In this document: piece after piece, positions 14,406 through 22,538 of the stretch | Layout: each line of letters starts with the position of its first letter | How positions within the stretch are numbered: the first letter of the stretch is position 1 | Source of the DNA: JBBTCJ01 sp038043285 | GTDB taxonomy: Bacteria > Planctomycetota > Phycisphaerae > UBA1845 | Assembly: GCA_038043285.1 (NCBI GenBank) | Contig: JBBTCJ010000006.1 | Coordinates: 1-55,677, forward strand | DNA: 55,677 nt | Direction: 5' to 3' | Notes under the pieces: generated by a model | Told to the model about the DNA's origin: nothing | The model's input: the letters and a program-made list of their open reading frames with translations, nothing else | Databases searched by the model: none | Translations under genes and position numbers: made by a program

Positions 14406-15815
14406 ATGCGAGACGAATCGTTTCTCTTATTGGACCCACCCAGCGTAAGCGACTTCTGTCGTCGCGGGTCATTGCGCGAAAAGGACAACGCACGAAACTC
14501 TCCCTTCCCGAACATTGATCTGATTCTCCTCTCCGGCACGATCCGCGAGGCGGGGTTTCAGCCGGTGTTCGTCGACGCGCAGCTCAATCGGCTAAGTTGG
14601 GCGGACGTGACGCGGCAGGCCCGCGAGAAGGGAATCCGCGGTGTCCTATCGCTGGTTTCCAGTTCTCGCATTCAGGAGGAGCTGGAGGCTCTGGGGCAGT
14701 TCAAGCAGGCGATGGGCGGAATTCCCTGTTACATCGTCGGGCCGATCATCCTCCAGCGGGAGAGTCTGCGGTTGCGTCGTCTCTTCGATGAACATCCCTG
14801 GCTGGACGGCGTCGTGCTCAACACGACGGAGCACAATCTTAGCGAGATTCTTAGCGGCGGCGCGGATTCGGTCGCTCCGTTCAATGTGGCGATCCGCCGC
14901 GACGGCGCGTTGACCATGCCCGATGTTCGCGTTCGCTACGGCGATTCGCTGCGCCTGCCTCAGCCGGAACATGCGATTTTCCTGGACAGACGTTATTGCT
15001 TTCCGCAGAGCAAGCGGGGGCCGGTGACTTGCGTGCAATTTTCCTTCGGGTGTCCGTTCACCTGCGAGTTCTGCATCGACAACCAGTTGTATCGCAAGAT
15101 GCTCTATCGCGACGTTGACGACATGATCGACGAGCTGGTGGCGATCGATCGACTCGGCTTCCGTGAGGCGTACTTCAAGGATTTGACCTTTGGGTTGCAG
15201 AAGAACGTCGCGGTGGAGTTCCTGCGGAAGCTGGCGGAGCGAAAGCTGCGGCTGAGGTGGTTGTGCACGACGCGCGTGGACGTCGCGACGCGGGACATGC
15301 TGGAGATGATGAAAAAGGCCGGTTGTTACGGCATCGAGTTCGGCGTGGAACACGCCGACGAGGCGAAACGCCGCAGCGTGGACAAGCGGATCAAGGACGA
15401 ACGGATCCGCGAGGTCTTCGCCGATTGCCGCCGCCTGCGAATCAGCACCACCGCCTTCGTCATGCTGGCCTTCGAGGACGATACCCAGGCGGACGTGCGG
15501 GCGACGATCCGCTTCGCCCGATCGCTGCGGCCCAATTACGTTTCGTTCAACGTGGTCAACGCCCTGCCGGGTACGCCGTACTACGAACGAGCGAAACGGG
15601 AGGGATTTCTCCGTGAAGGTCCGAGCGATTACGGCTTCGCCGGCAGCAACCTCAAGCACCGGCATCTGACGTCGACGCAGGTGGAGAGACTCCGCCGCGA
15701 GGCCTTGCGATCGTTCTACTTCCAGCCGTCGTTGATCTTGGAGAAGCTTCTGGAGGTTCGGAGCTGGTTCGAGCTGCGGAAGCTCATTCGGCTTGGAGTG
15801 GGAGCGTTGTCCTAG
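14406..15815 (+). CDS. B12-binding-domain radical SAM protein
   Basis: The 469-residue protein has an N-terminal part that reads as a cobalamin-binding Rossmann domain (DLILLSGTIREAGFQPVFVDA, then IVGPIILQ). A radical SAM domain follows, with its cluster motif C-x3-C-x2-C at residues 216-223 (CPFTCEFC), preceded by VTCVQFSFG. The downstream YFKDLTFG, RLRWLCTTRVD, GCYGIEFGVEH and NALPGTPYY are typical of this class. Such enzymes perform methylations, ring rearrangements or C-C bond chemistry on sugars, lipids or tetrapyrroles. The product is not identified. The start at ATG 14406 (or GTG 14403) follows a weak GGAG. It is 85 bp upstream of a DegT-type aminotransferase on the same strand, so the two probably form a small biosynthetic pair. 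Confidence 0.82.
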   Translation: MRDESFLLLDPPSVSDFCRRGSLREKDNARNSPFPNIDLILLSGTIREAGFQPVFVDAQLNRLSWADVTRQAREKGIRGVLSLVSSSRIQEELEALGQFKQAMGGIPCYIVGPIILQRESLRLRRLFDEHPWLDGVVLNTTEHNLSEILSGGADSVAPFNVAIRRDGALTMPDVRVRYGDSLRLPQPEHAIFLDRRYCFPQSKRGPVTCVQFSFGCPFTCEFCIDNQLYRKMLYRDVDDMIDELVAIDRLGFREAYFKDLTFGLQKNVAVEFLRKLAERKLRLRWLCTTRVDVATRDMLEMMKKAGCYGIEFGVEHADEAKRRSVDKRIKDERIREVFADCRRLRISTTAFVMLAFEDDTQADVRATIRFARSLRPNYVSFNVVNALPGTPYYERAKREGFLREGPSDYGFAGSNLKHRHLTSTQVERLRREALRSFYFQPSLILEKLLEVRSWFELRKLIRLGVGALS

Positions 15816-15900
15816 TCCGTGGCCGCTGAAATGAGCGGGAAGAGAGACCGCTCCCTGACGGTTGCGGCACGGATTGAACGTTCGATTGCGAGAAAGTTTC

Positions 15901-17142
15901 ATGCACATCAGCGCGTTGCCGCGGCATCAGATTGAAACGACCGTCGGCGACTATGCCCGGATGTTCGGGGCGCTGGTTCGTGGGGCGGACCGGCCCGACG
16001 CCGTCGAGCGGTTCGAGCGGGAGTTCGCCGAATACCTCGGCACGCGTTACGCCATTCTGGTCTCGTCCGGGCGGCTGGGAATCCATCTGCTGATCGAGGC
16101 GTTGGGATGGCGCTCCGGCGACGAAGTCATTGTGCCAGCCTTCAATCTCTTTGCGGCCATCGAACGGTTTTGCCAGTTTGGAATCGCCCCGAAGTTCGCC
16201 GACGTACGCCGAGACGATCTCAACATCGATGCCTCGGCTGCGGAACGGTTGATCACCCCGCGGACGCGGGCGATCCTGGCGACCCACATGTTCGGCCACC
16301 CGGCTGACTTGGATGCCCTGCAGGATTTGGCCAGGCGACATGGGTTGGTGCTGCTGGAGGACTGCGCTCATGCGTTGGGTTCCACCCATGCGGGGCAATT
16401 CGTCGGAACCTTCGGGTCGGCGGCCATCTTCAGCTTCAGTGTACTCAAGCTGGTCACGACCTTCGGTGGCGGAATGGTGACCACCAACGACGACGACCTT
16501 GCCGCGAAGATTCGTCGACGCCTTTCCACGCTGCGGTCGGTTCAGCCCAAGCCGACGGGAGTGCGAAGGGCGATCACCGGTGCGATCATGGACGTGGGTA
16601 CGCGTCGCCTGGTGTTCAGTCTGGGCGCCTGGCCGGTGCTGCGAGCCTTGCGGACGATCGTTCCCGACTTTCAGCAGCGGATGATGACCGAGACACCGCG
16701 CCTCGATCGGTCATTCGATCCCGCGAGGGTCGCGCCGCTGCATCCGTTTCAGGCCAGGCTGGGTTCCAGCCAGCTTGCTCGCGCGGACGAGTTGATCGCT
16801 CGCCGTCGGACGGTCGGTCAATGGCTCGACGATGCTTTGGCCGGTATCACGCAGGTGCGGATATTGCAGCCGACGGCGGCGGGGCGGCACAACGGGCTGT
16901 ACTACGGCATCCTGGCCGAGCGGGCGTCGGCATTGTCCAAACGCCTCTTTCGCGAGGGCATCGACTCCGAGACCAGCGAGTACCTCAACTGCGCCGACCT
17001 CGAAATGTACCAGGACCACTTCGTGGACTGCCCGGTTGCCCGGGAGGTGCAGTCCCGAATCCTGCGTCTCCCCAACTATCCGGGGCTTTCCCGCAGCAAC
17101 GTCGAACGCATCGCTTCGGCGATTCGGAGGTTCTACGGATGA
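15901..17142 (+). CDS. DegT/DnrJ/EryC1/StrS-family PLP aminotransferase
   Basis: The 413-residue protein is a fold-type I sugar-aminotransferase-like enzyme. It shows YAILVSSGRLGIHLLIEAL at the cofactor entry region, GDEVIVPAFNLFA, DRRD-like FADVRRDDLNID, ATHMFGHPADLD, and LLEDCAHALGS with the Asp that pairs with the PLP ring. The Schiff-base Lys is in FSFSVLKLVTTFGGG. Members aminate keto-sugars or act as dehydratases in cell-surface glycan and antibiotic pathways. The ATG at 15901 follows GAGAAAG. The long insertion after the Lys loop (about residues 200-290) differs from classic sugar enzymes, so the substrate may not be a nucleotide sugar. It pairs with the upstream B12 radical SAM gene. 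Confidence 0.87.
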   Translation: MHISALPRHQIETTVGDYARMFGALVRGADRPDAVERFEREFAEYLGTRYAILVSSGRLGIHLLIEALGWRSGDEVIVPAFNLFAAIERFCQFGIAPKFADVRRDDLNIDASAAERLITPRTRAILATHMFGHPADLDALQDLARRHGLVLLEDCAHALGSTHAGQFVGTFGSAAIFSFSVLKLVTTFGGGMVTTNDDDLAAKIRRRLSTLRSVQPKPTGVRRAITGAIMDVGTRRLVFSLGAWPVLRALRTIVPDFQQRMMTETPRLDRSFDPARVAPLHPFQARLGSSQLARADELIARRRTVGQWLDDALAGITQVRILQPTAAGRHNGLYYGILAERASALSKRLFREGIDSETSEYLNCADLEMYQDHFVDCPVAREVQSRILRLPNYPGLSRSNVERIASAIRRFYG

Positions 17143-17258
17143 GGCCGAGTCCGTGGGGCGGAAACCGGTTCTCGTTTGCCAAGAAGCGGCTCATGCGGCG
17201 ACATTGACGGCTCTTTGCGTCCGCTGGGACCGCATCCTTGCGGTTGCTGACGGCGGAC

Positions 17259-17780
17259 TCATGCCGTCCTGCCTTGGACGACGGCCGTGGCCTGTTCCAC
17301 GGCTTCCTCGGGCGTTTCCACCAACGTCAACTGTCCGTTCCTGATGTACTTCTCGAAAGGGGAGTCATTCAGAGGGAAGTCCAGAAGGATCACGCGACGT
17401 TCGTATGTCAACGCCCAGACGACCTCGGAGAGTGTTCCAAGCCCGCCTCGGCACGCAATGATCACGTCGCTGGAGAGGACGTTGATGAGGTTCCGAACTT
17501 CACCCATTCCGGTAACCACGGCCAAGTCCAGATCGGGCGAAGCCTTCGATTTGTGACTCTCGGGTAGGATGCCTACGACCATGCCGCCCGCGTCCCGCGC
17601 ACCTTTGGATGACGCGGCCATCACCCCCACGTTGCGCCCGCCGTTGAGCAGGATCCACCCCTTTCCGGCGATGAGCCGACCGAGGTCGTACGCGATCTGA
17701 CAGCCCCGCGCAGTGGCTTTCGACCCGCCCATCACGCCGACGACCGGTTTACGGTGATTTGTGGACGGTGAAAAGGTCAT
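17259..17780 (-). CDS. LOG-family protein, TIGR00725-like
   Basis: The 173-residue protein has VVGVMGGSKAT at the N-terminus, LLNGGRNVGVMAASSKGARDAGG near the middle, and the GGLGTLSEVVWAL nucleotide-site motif. It is shorter than the TIGR00730-type protein at 13230-13991 and belongs to the other common bacterial branch of this Rossmann-like fold. The enzymatic role is probably hydrolysis of a nucleotide or nucleoside monophosphate, unproven. The ATG at 17780 has GAGG nine bases upstream; a TTG at 17795 is the alternative. It is convergent with the aminotransferase and divergent from archease. Confidence 0.85.
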   Translation of the reverse strand: MTFSPSTNHRKPVVGVMGGSKATARGCQIAYDLGRLIAGKGWILLNGGRNVGVMAASSKGARDAGGMVVGILPESHKSKASPDLDLAVVTGMGEVRNLINVLSSDVIIACRGGLGTLSEVVWALTYERRVILLDFPLNDSPFEKYIRNGQLTLVETPEEAVEQATAVVQGRTA

Positions 17781-17860
17781 CGTGCACTGCCTCAAATGTG
17801 TGGGATGCAGGGGCGGCGCTGCGGACTTCGTCTCGCGGGCGGGCGCCGCTCGTCTGAGGT

Positions 17861-17873
17861 ATGATAGCCGTCA
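17861..17873 (+). promoter_or_regulatory. -10-like box directly before the archease start
   Basis: TATGAT (17860-17865) ends seven bases before the ATG at 17873, and no Shine-Dalgarno is at a normal distance. If this is the -10, the transcript would start at the start codon (leaderless). No clear -35 is visible, so the call is tentative. Confidence 0.3.
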
Positions 17874-18292
17874 TGGAGCCGACGTTCGAGTTGTTCGATC
17901 ACACGGCCGACATGGGTGTTCGCGTGCGGGCTTCGACCATGCCGGAGTTGATCGCACCGGCGAGTGATGGGTTTTATGCAACCATCGGCGAGATCGCCGT
18001 GGGGGAAGGTGCGACGCCGTTCCTGTTCGAGGCCCACGGAGCGGAGGCGTCGGTCCTGCTGCGGGACTACTTGGCGGAGCTGCTGCTGCGATTCGAGCGT
18101 GACCACGAGAAGATCGTTGGGCCGTTCGACGTCCGGTTCAACGAGGACGCCCTGCGCGTCACGGCGAGCGCCAAGCCGATCGACGCGGGACGCAGTGCAT
18201 TTTTTCGGGAAGTCAAAGCCGTGACTTACCATGAACTGTTCATTCGCCTGATCGGCGGCGGGTTCGTGGCGACGTTCATCGTGGACATATGA
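17873..18292 (+). CDS. Archease, RtcB activator
   Basis: The 139-residue protein matches the archease family. It shows FELFDHTADMGVRVRA at the N-terminus, LLRDYLAELLLRFE in the middle, and REVKAVTYHELFI near the C-terminus, with the conserved Asp and His residues that bind Ca2+/metal. Archease speeds guanylylation of RtcB and so the ligation of RNA 2',3'-cyclic phosphate ends. Its gene directly precedes rtcB on the same strand, the usual arrangement. I place the start at 17873, four codons after an earlier ATG at 17861, because family members begin just before the F-F-DHTAD motif. Confidence 0.92.
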   Translation: MEPTFELFDHTADMGVRVRASTMPELIAPASDGFYATIGEIAVGEGATPFLFEAHGAEASVLLRDYLAELLLRFERDHEKIVGPFDVRFNEDALRVTASAKPIDAGRSAFFREVKAVTYHELFIRLIGGGFVATFIVDI

Positions 18293-18295
18293 AAC

Positions 18296-18331
18296 GGCAA
18301 TGGCGAATGAAGAATGAAGAATGGCGAATCA
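18296..18331. repeat. AATGAAG / AATGGCG spacer repeat
   Basis: The gap between archease and rtcB contains AATGGCG, AATGAAG, AATGAAG, AATGGCG in near-tandem register. The same kind of short AT-richer heptamer array sits at 7219-7240 beside another gene end. These look like a dispersed low-complexity intergenic repeat. Confidence 0.6.
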
Positions 18332-18400
18332 ACGACAACTGCCACTCGCCGGAGGGTGATCCTGGGCGCTCAGGGAACTCCGGTCGCGGGAGGAAATGCG

Positions 18401-19861
18401 ATGGCTGACAACTATGCGGGTCCGTTGGATCGCGTGGACGAAGTGCGCTGGCGGATTCCGAAATCGTACAAACCCGGGATGCGCGTGGACGGGTTGATCT
18501 ACGCCGACGAACTGCTGGTCGAGGCCATCAAACAGGACAAGTCGCCGGAGCAGGTGGCCAACGTCGCGTGCCTGCCGGGAATCGTGAAGTATTCACTGGC
18601 CATGCCGGACATTCATTGGGGGTACGGCTTTTGCATCGGCGGCGTGGCGGCCACCGACCCGGAGGTCGGCGGGGTCATCAGTCCCGGCGGCGTCGGGTAT
18701 GACATCAACTGCGGAGTGCGGCTCATTCGCACCAATATTGCCTACAAGAACGTCCGCGATTTGATCGGCAGGTTGGTGGACACGCTGTTTGCAACGGTTC
18801 CCTGCGGCGTCGGCCGGGGCGGTGTGATCCGTTTCAACAAGTCGGAACTCCGCAAGCTGATGTCCGAAGGATCACGCTTCGTTGTCCGTCGCGGGTTCGG
18901 CTGGGATAGCGACCTCGACGCGACCGAGGCTCACGGGTTGATCCCCGACGCGGACCCCGATCTGGTGAGCGACACGGCCCTGGGGCGCGGTTCGGATCAG
19001 TGCGGCACCCTGGGGAGCGGTAATCACTTCCTGGAGGTGCAAGTCGTCGATCACATCGACGATTCGCGTGCCGCGTCCGTCATGGGCTTGGTCGAAGGCA
19101 ACCTCACGGTGATGATCCATTCCGGTTCGCGCGGGTTGGGCTATCAGGTATGCGAGGATGCGCTGCGGGATTTGCGCGACACCCCGCAAAAATACGGCAT
19201 TGAGCTGCCCGACAAGCAGCTCGTCTGTGCCCCGGTCCATTCGCCGGAGGGGCAGCGGTATCTCAAGGCGATGCGCGCGGCGGCCAACTTCGCCTGGTGC
19301 AATCGGCAGATCATGACCCACCTTGCCCGCGAGGCCTTTGCCTCCGTCTTCAGTCAATCGCCCGAGAAACTCGGCATGTCGCTGGTCTACGACGTGGCCC
19401 ACAACATCGCCAAGATGGAGCCGTACGACGTCGACGGCGAAATGAAAAAGCTCTGCGTGCATCGCAAGGGGGCGACGCGGGCGTTTCCGCCAGGACACCC
19501 AGAGTTGCCGGGCAAATACCAGGGCATCGGCCAACCGGTTCTCGTGCCCGGCGACATGGGCCGGGCGAGTTACGTCCTGGTCGGGCAGCCGGGTTCCATG
19601 GAGCATACCTTCGGAAGCTCCTGCCACGGAGCCGGACGCCGAATGTCGCGCGGGGCGGCCATCCGCGCGAGTCGCGGGCGATCAATCAAGCGCGAGTTGG
19701 CCGATCGCGGCGTGATCGCCCGGGCGCGGGGTCGGACGGGTCTGGAGGAGGAGCAGCCCGACGCCTACAAAGACGTGCAGCAAGTTGTCGACGTACTCCA
19801 CAGCGCCGCCATCAGCCGCAAGGTCGCGCGCCTGAGGCCGGTGGGGGTCATCAAAGGGTAG
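18401..19861 (+). CDS. rtcB: RNA-splicing ligase RtcB
   Basis: The 486-residue enzyme joins RNA ends with 2',3'-cyclic phosphate (or 3'-phosphate) to 5'-OH using GTP and Mn2+. It shows the family landmarks: MPDIHWGYGFCIGGVAA, GGVGYDINCGVRL with the metal-binding Asp and Cys, LGSGNHFLEVQ, HSGSRGLGYQV, YDVAHNIAKME, and the GTP-linked His region in SSCHGAGR. The C-terminal DVQQVVDVLHSAAIS is also typical. The start ATG at 18401 has GGAGG seven bases upstream. In bacteria RtcB repairs cleaved tRNA and mRNA, for example after ribotoxin damage. Together with archease it forms a two-gene RNA repair unit; no RtcA or RtcR regulator is present. Confidence 0.95.
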   Translation: MADNYAGPLDRVDEVRWRIPKSYKPGMRVDGLIYADELLVEAIKQDKSPEQVANVACLPGIVKYSLAMPDIHWGYGFCIGGVAATDPEVGGVISPGGVGYDINCGVRLIRTNIAYKNVRDLIGRLVDTLFATVPCGVGRGGVIRFNKSELRKLMSEGSRFVVRRGFGWDSDLDATEAHGLIPDADPDLVSDTALGRGSDQCGTLGSGNHFLEVQVVDHIDDSRAASVMGLVEGNLTVMIHSGSRGLGYQVCEDALRDLRDTPQKYGIELPDKQLVCAPVHSPEGQRYLKAMRAAANFAWCNRQIMTHLAREAFASVFSQSPEKLGMSLVYDVAHNIAKMEPYDVDGEMKKLCVHRKGATRAFPPGHPELPGKYQGIGQPVLVPGDMGRASYVLVGQPGSMEHTFGSSCHGAGRRMSRGAAIRASRGRSIKRELADRGVIARARGRTGLEEEQPDAYKDVQQVVDVLHSAAISRKVARLRPVGVIKG

Positions 19862-20018
19862 GGCGGTCCGCTTGATCCACCCGCTAACCCGGAAGGTGTG
19901 CGGACGGGAAGGGCGGACTACAATGTTTCCCGGCGTGTTCGGGGATGTCGGCTGGCACTGATCTTGCAGGTCGAAGGCCTGACGGCCGCCGGGTCGGCAC
20001 GGTTCTGGAGGCTTAGAC

Positions 20019-21017
20019 GTGACGATGCACACGATGATCAAGACGGTCGAGCAGCACATTTTGGAGCGGCAGCGCGATCATCCGACGGCCAGCGGCGACT
20101 TTAGCTGGCTGCTCGCGGGCATTCTGCTGGCGACGCGGATCATTTCGGCCAACGTGCGCCGCGCCGGATTTCTCGACGTCCTCGGCGGGACGGGTTCGAC
20201 GAACGTGCAGGGCGAATGGGTCCAGAAGCTCGACGTGCTCGCCAACGAGACGATCGTCTCCTGCCTGGGATATCGCGGCAACATCGGCATCATGGTCTCG
20301 GAGGAGGACGACGAGCCGCGGATTATCAAGGAGCCGGATGAACACGCCAAGTACATCGTTCTGTTCGACCCGCTCGATGGGTCGAGCAACATCGACGTCA
20401 ACGTCTCCATCGGGACAATCTTTTCGATTCTGCAACGGAAGCGCGACGTGGCCGCCGGTCGGGTGATGGATCACATTCTTCAACCCGGTCACGAGCAGAT
20501 CGCGGCTGGATACGTCGTGTACGGCAGCAGCACGGTGATGGCCTACACCACCGGCGACGGCGTGCACATGTTCACTCTGGACCCCTCCGTCGGCGCCTTT
20601 CGGTTGAGCCAGGAGAACGTCCGCATGCCCGCCACGGGCAGAACTTACAGCATCAACGAAGCCTATCGCCGCGATTTTCCGGATGGGATTCAGCAATACC
20701 TCGACTGGGTCAAGACGCCCGAAGCCGGAGGATATGGTTTGCGGTACATCGGGTCCCTGGTGGCCGATTTCCACCGAACCCTGCTGAAAGGTGGCGTGTT
20801 TCTTTATCCGCCGACGCACAAGGCCCCCAAGGGCAAGTTGCGACTCCTCTATGAAGCCAACCCGCTGGCGATGATCGCCGAGCAAGCCGGCGGAGCCGCC
20901 ACCGATGGAAAGAACCGGATTCTGGACAAGGTTCCCGCCAGCCTGCACGAGCGGACTCCCTTGCTCATTGGAAGCGGGGCGGAGGTCGACAAAGTGCTGT
21001 CGTTCTGGCAACCGTGA
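20019..21017 (+). CDS. fbp: Fructose-1,6-bisphosphatase, class I
   Basis: The 332-residue enzyme removes the 1-phosphate from fructose-1,6-bisphosphate in gluconeogenesis. The metal-binding sequences are clear: MVSEEDDEP near residue 90 and FDPLDGSSNIDVNVSIGTIF near residue 115. The substrate segments GYVVYGSSTVM and LLYEANPLAMIAEQAGGAATDG follow. Length equals the family norm. The start is GTG at 20019 with GGAGG seven bases upstream. A TACAAT -10-like box at 19919-19924 lies about 95 bp before the start, without a good -35. Confidence 0.95.
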   Translation: MTMHTMIKTVEQHILERQRDHPTASGDFSWLLAGILLATRIISANVRRAGFLDVLGGTGSTNVQGEWVQKLDVLANETIVSCLGYRGNIGIMVSEEDDEPRIIKEPDEHAKYIVLFDPLDGSSNIDVNVSIGTIFSILQRKRDVAAGRVMDHILQPGHEQIAAGYVVYGSSTVMAYTTGDGVHMFTLDPSVGAFRLSQENVRMPATGRTYSINEAYRRDFPDGIQQYLDWVKTPEAGGYGLRYIGSLVADFHRTLLKGGVFLYPPTHKAPKGKLRLLYEANPLAMIAEQAGGAATDGKNRILDKVPASLHERTPLLIGSGAEVDKVLSFWQP

Positions 21018-21049
21018 GTCGCCTGCGCGCCAGGGAAGCCCTTGAATCC

Positions 21050-21092
21050 CCTTCGCCCTGCCCTCTCCCGGACGAGGGGAAACGGGGTCCAG
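21050..21092. repeat. CCCTCTCCCGG...GAGGGG low-complexity inverted element
   Basis: A C-rich block followed by a G-rich block lies at the fbp 3' side, with CCCTC and GAGGG able to pair. Its translation in the methyltransferase frame (SPSPCPLP) is the kind of sequence produced by intergenic repeats, which argues against placing the methyltransferase start upstream of it. Confidence 0.45.
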
Positions 21093-21115
21093 TATCCGTT
21101 CAGAATGAACCCGCT

Positions 21116-22015
21116 GTGAGCTTCGCCGCGACGGTCCACTTGAACGCCAGATCGAAGGCCTTGGTCCCCGGCGCGGCTTGCAACCAGGCCGTCGAGTTGC
21201 CGGAGTCGGTACTCGGGCAAATCGCCTGCCGAGACAACCTCGCATTCATGGCTGAGCTGCCCGACGGCTGTTGCGACCTGATCTACGCCGATCCGCCGTT
21301 CAATATGGATCGTCCGGTGGAGCCTACGAAGTATGGGTCCGCGAATTATCAGAGCCGGTTCGTGGGCGGGATCGACGGCCATCTGCGGTTCCTGGTTCCG
21401 CGGCTTGAACAAATGCGCCGACTCCTTTCCCGGCGCGGCCTGCTCTTCGTTCACCTCAACTGGCGATCGGTCCACTATGTGAAAGTCGAATTGGATCGTC
21501 TTTTCGGCGAATCGAACTTCGTCAACGAGATCATCTGGAGCTATCGTAGCGGCGGTCGGCCCGGAAAATGGTTCGCCCGAAACCACGAGACCATTCTGGG
21601 CTACGCAAACTGCGTCGGCGAGCACACTTTTCATCCGCTGCGCGACGGCGCTTACCGCACCAAGGATTTGAAGTTCGACCAGCAGGGTCGGCCGTACAAA
21701 TCGACGCGAAGCGGGCGATTGTATTTTCATCCTGACGGACCGATGATGTCCGACGTGTGGGACGTCCCGTTCCTCTCCACCGTTTCGAAGGAGCGGACAG
21801 GCTATCCGACCCAGAAGCCGGAGGCGCTGCTTGAACGGATCGTTCGGGCGGCGTCCAGCGAGGGTGACGTGATCGCGGACTTTTTCTGTGGCAGCGGGAC
21901 GACACTCGCCGTGGCGCGGCGGATGAAACGACGGTGGCTCGGATGCGACGAAAGCCCCGACGCGGTGGATATCGCCCGCCGTCGGATCGAGGCTATCAGC
22001 GCGGACGAGGAGTAG
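21116..22015 (+). CDS. Site-specific DNA methyltransferase, beta class, no partner endonuclease
   Basis: The product of about 299 residues has the amino-methyltransferase catalytic motif DPPF (in YADPPFNM) near the N-terminus. The SAM-binding motif FFCGSGTT is near the C-terminus, an order that defines the beta class of adenine-N6 or cytosine-N4 enzymes. Other family signs are RGLLFVHLNWR, NEIIWSYRSGG and YPTQKPEALLERIV. No restriction endonuclease or specificity subunit lies beside it, so it may be an orphan that marks DNA for gene control or strand discrimination. The start is uncertain: the frame is open from 21014, overlapping the fbp stop, but the first 30 codons run through a repeat. 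I use the GTG at 21116. Confidence 0.83.
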   Translation: MSFAATVHLNARSKALVPGAACNQAVELPESVLGQIACRDNLAFMAELPDGCCDLIYADPPFNMDRPVEPTKYGSANYQSRFVGGIDGHLRFLVPRLEQMRRLLSRRGLLFVHLNWRSVHYVKVELDRLFGESNFVNEIIWSYRSGGRPGKWFARNHETILGYANCVGEHTFHPLRDGAYRTKDLKFDQQGRPYKSTRSGRLYFHPDGPMMSDVWDVPFLSTVSKERTGYPTQKPEALLERIVRAASSEGDVIADFFCGSGTTLAVARRMKRRWLGCDESPDAVDIARRRIEAISADEE

Positions 22016-22019
22016 GAAC

Positions 22020-22448
22020 GTGCCAGGTCAAAGAGATAGCATGCCGTTGACCGCTCTGGAGGCCTGGAGCATCCGCCCCGGCCTGCGCGCCTGGGTCGCC
22101 GGGCACAACGCCGAAGCCAAGCAACGCGTCGAAGCGCAGCTTGCCGGCGTGGATCGCCCCGCGGAGGGCCCCGTCGACTTGGCCGTGATCGCCCCGTCCA
22201 CCGTGGATGAAGGAGCGTACTTTGGCGGGAAAATCCGGCGCAGGCTTTCGCTGGGGGCTTCCCTGTGGATTGTCTATCCTAACCCGCGCTCCCATCGCGT
22301 ACACGAGTTCCTCGGTGACATCGAGGACGTGGTGGTGCGGTTGTTCGAGTCCGGGTTCCATGAACGAGGCAAGGTCGCCGTCGACGATGACTACGCCGCG
22401 ATGGGGTTCACGTTCGACGGGTCGGACGATGCAGAGTCGATGTGGTAG
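22020..22448 (+). CDS. Hypothetical protein, possibly DUF3052-like
   Basis: The 142-residue soluble protein has no clear catalytic motif. The segment LSLGASLWIVYPNPRSHRVHEFLGDIEDVVVRLFESGFHERGKVAVDDDYAAMGFTF resembles, in layout, DUF3052-type proteins, in which a WVxWPK-like strand is followed by a helix and a final beta pair. The match is only by eye. The GTG at 22020 starts four bases after the methyltransferase stop and is preceded by GAGGAG, so it is probably translated from the same message. An ATG at 22041 is an alternative. Confidence 0.6.
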   Translation: MPGQRDSMPLTALEAWSIRPGLRAWVAGHNAEAKQRVEAQLAGVDRPAEGPVDLAVIAPSTVDEGAYFGGKIRRRLSLGASLWIVYPNPRSHRVHEFLGDIEDVVVRLFESGFHERGKVAVDDDYAAMGFTFDGSDDAESMW

Positions 22449-22538
22449 AGGCGCATCGGCGCGGCACTCCTAGGCTCGTCCGCGAGGGCGCGGCTGCGGC
22501 GGCGCACCGGTTCCGGTTGGTGTTCCCCAGGTCGTCCG

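Noticed and set aside
21014..21115. N-terminal extension of the DNA methyltransferase from the fbp overlap
   Set aside because: The encoded SPSPCPLP stretch comes from a C-rich/G-rich intergenic repeat; the overlap with fbp alone is not enough to support it.
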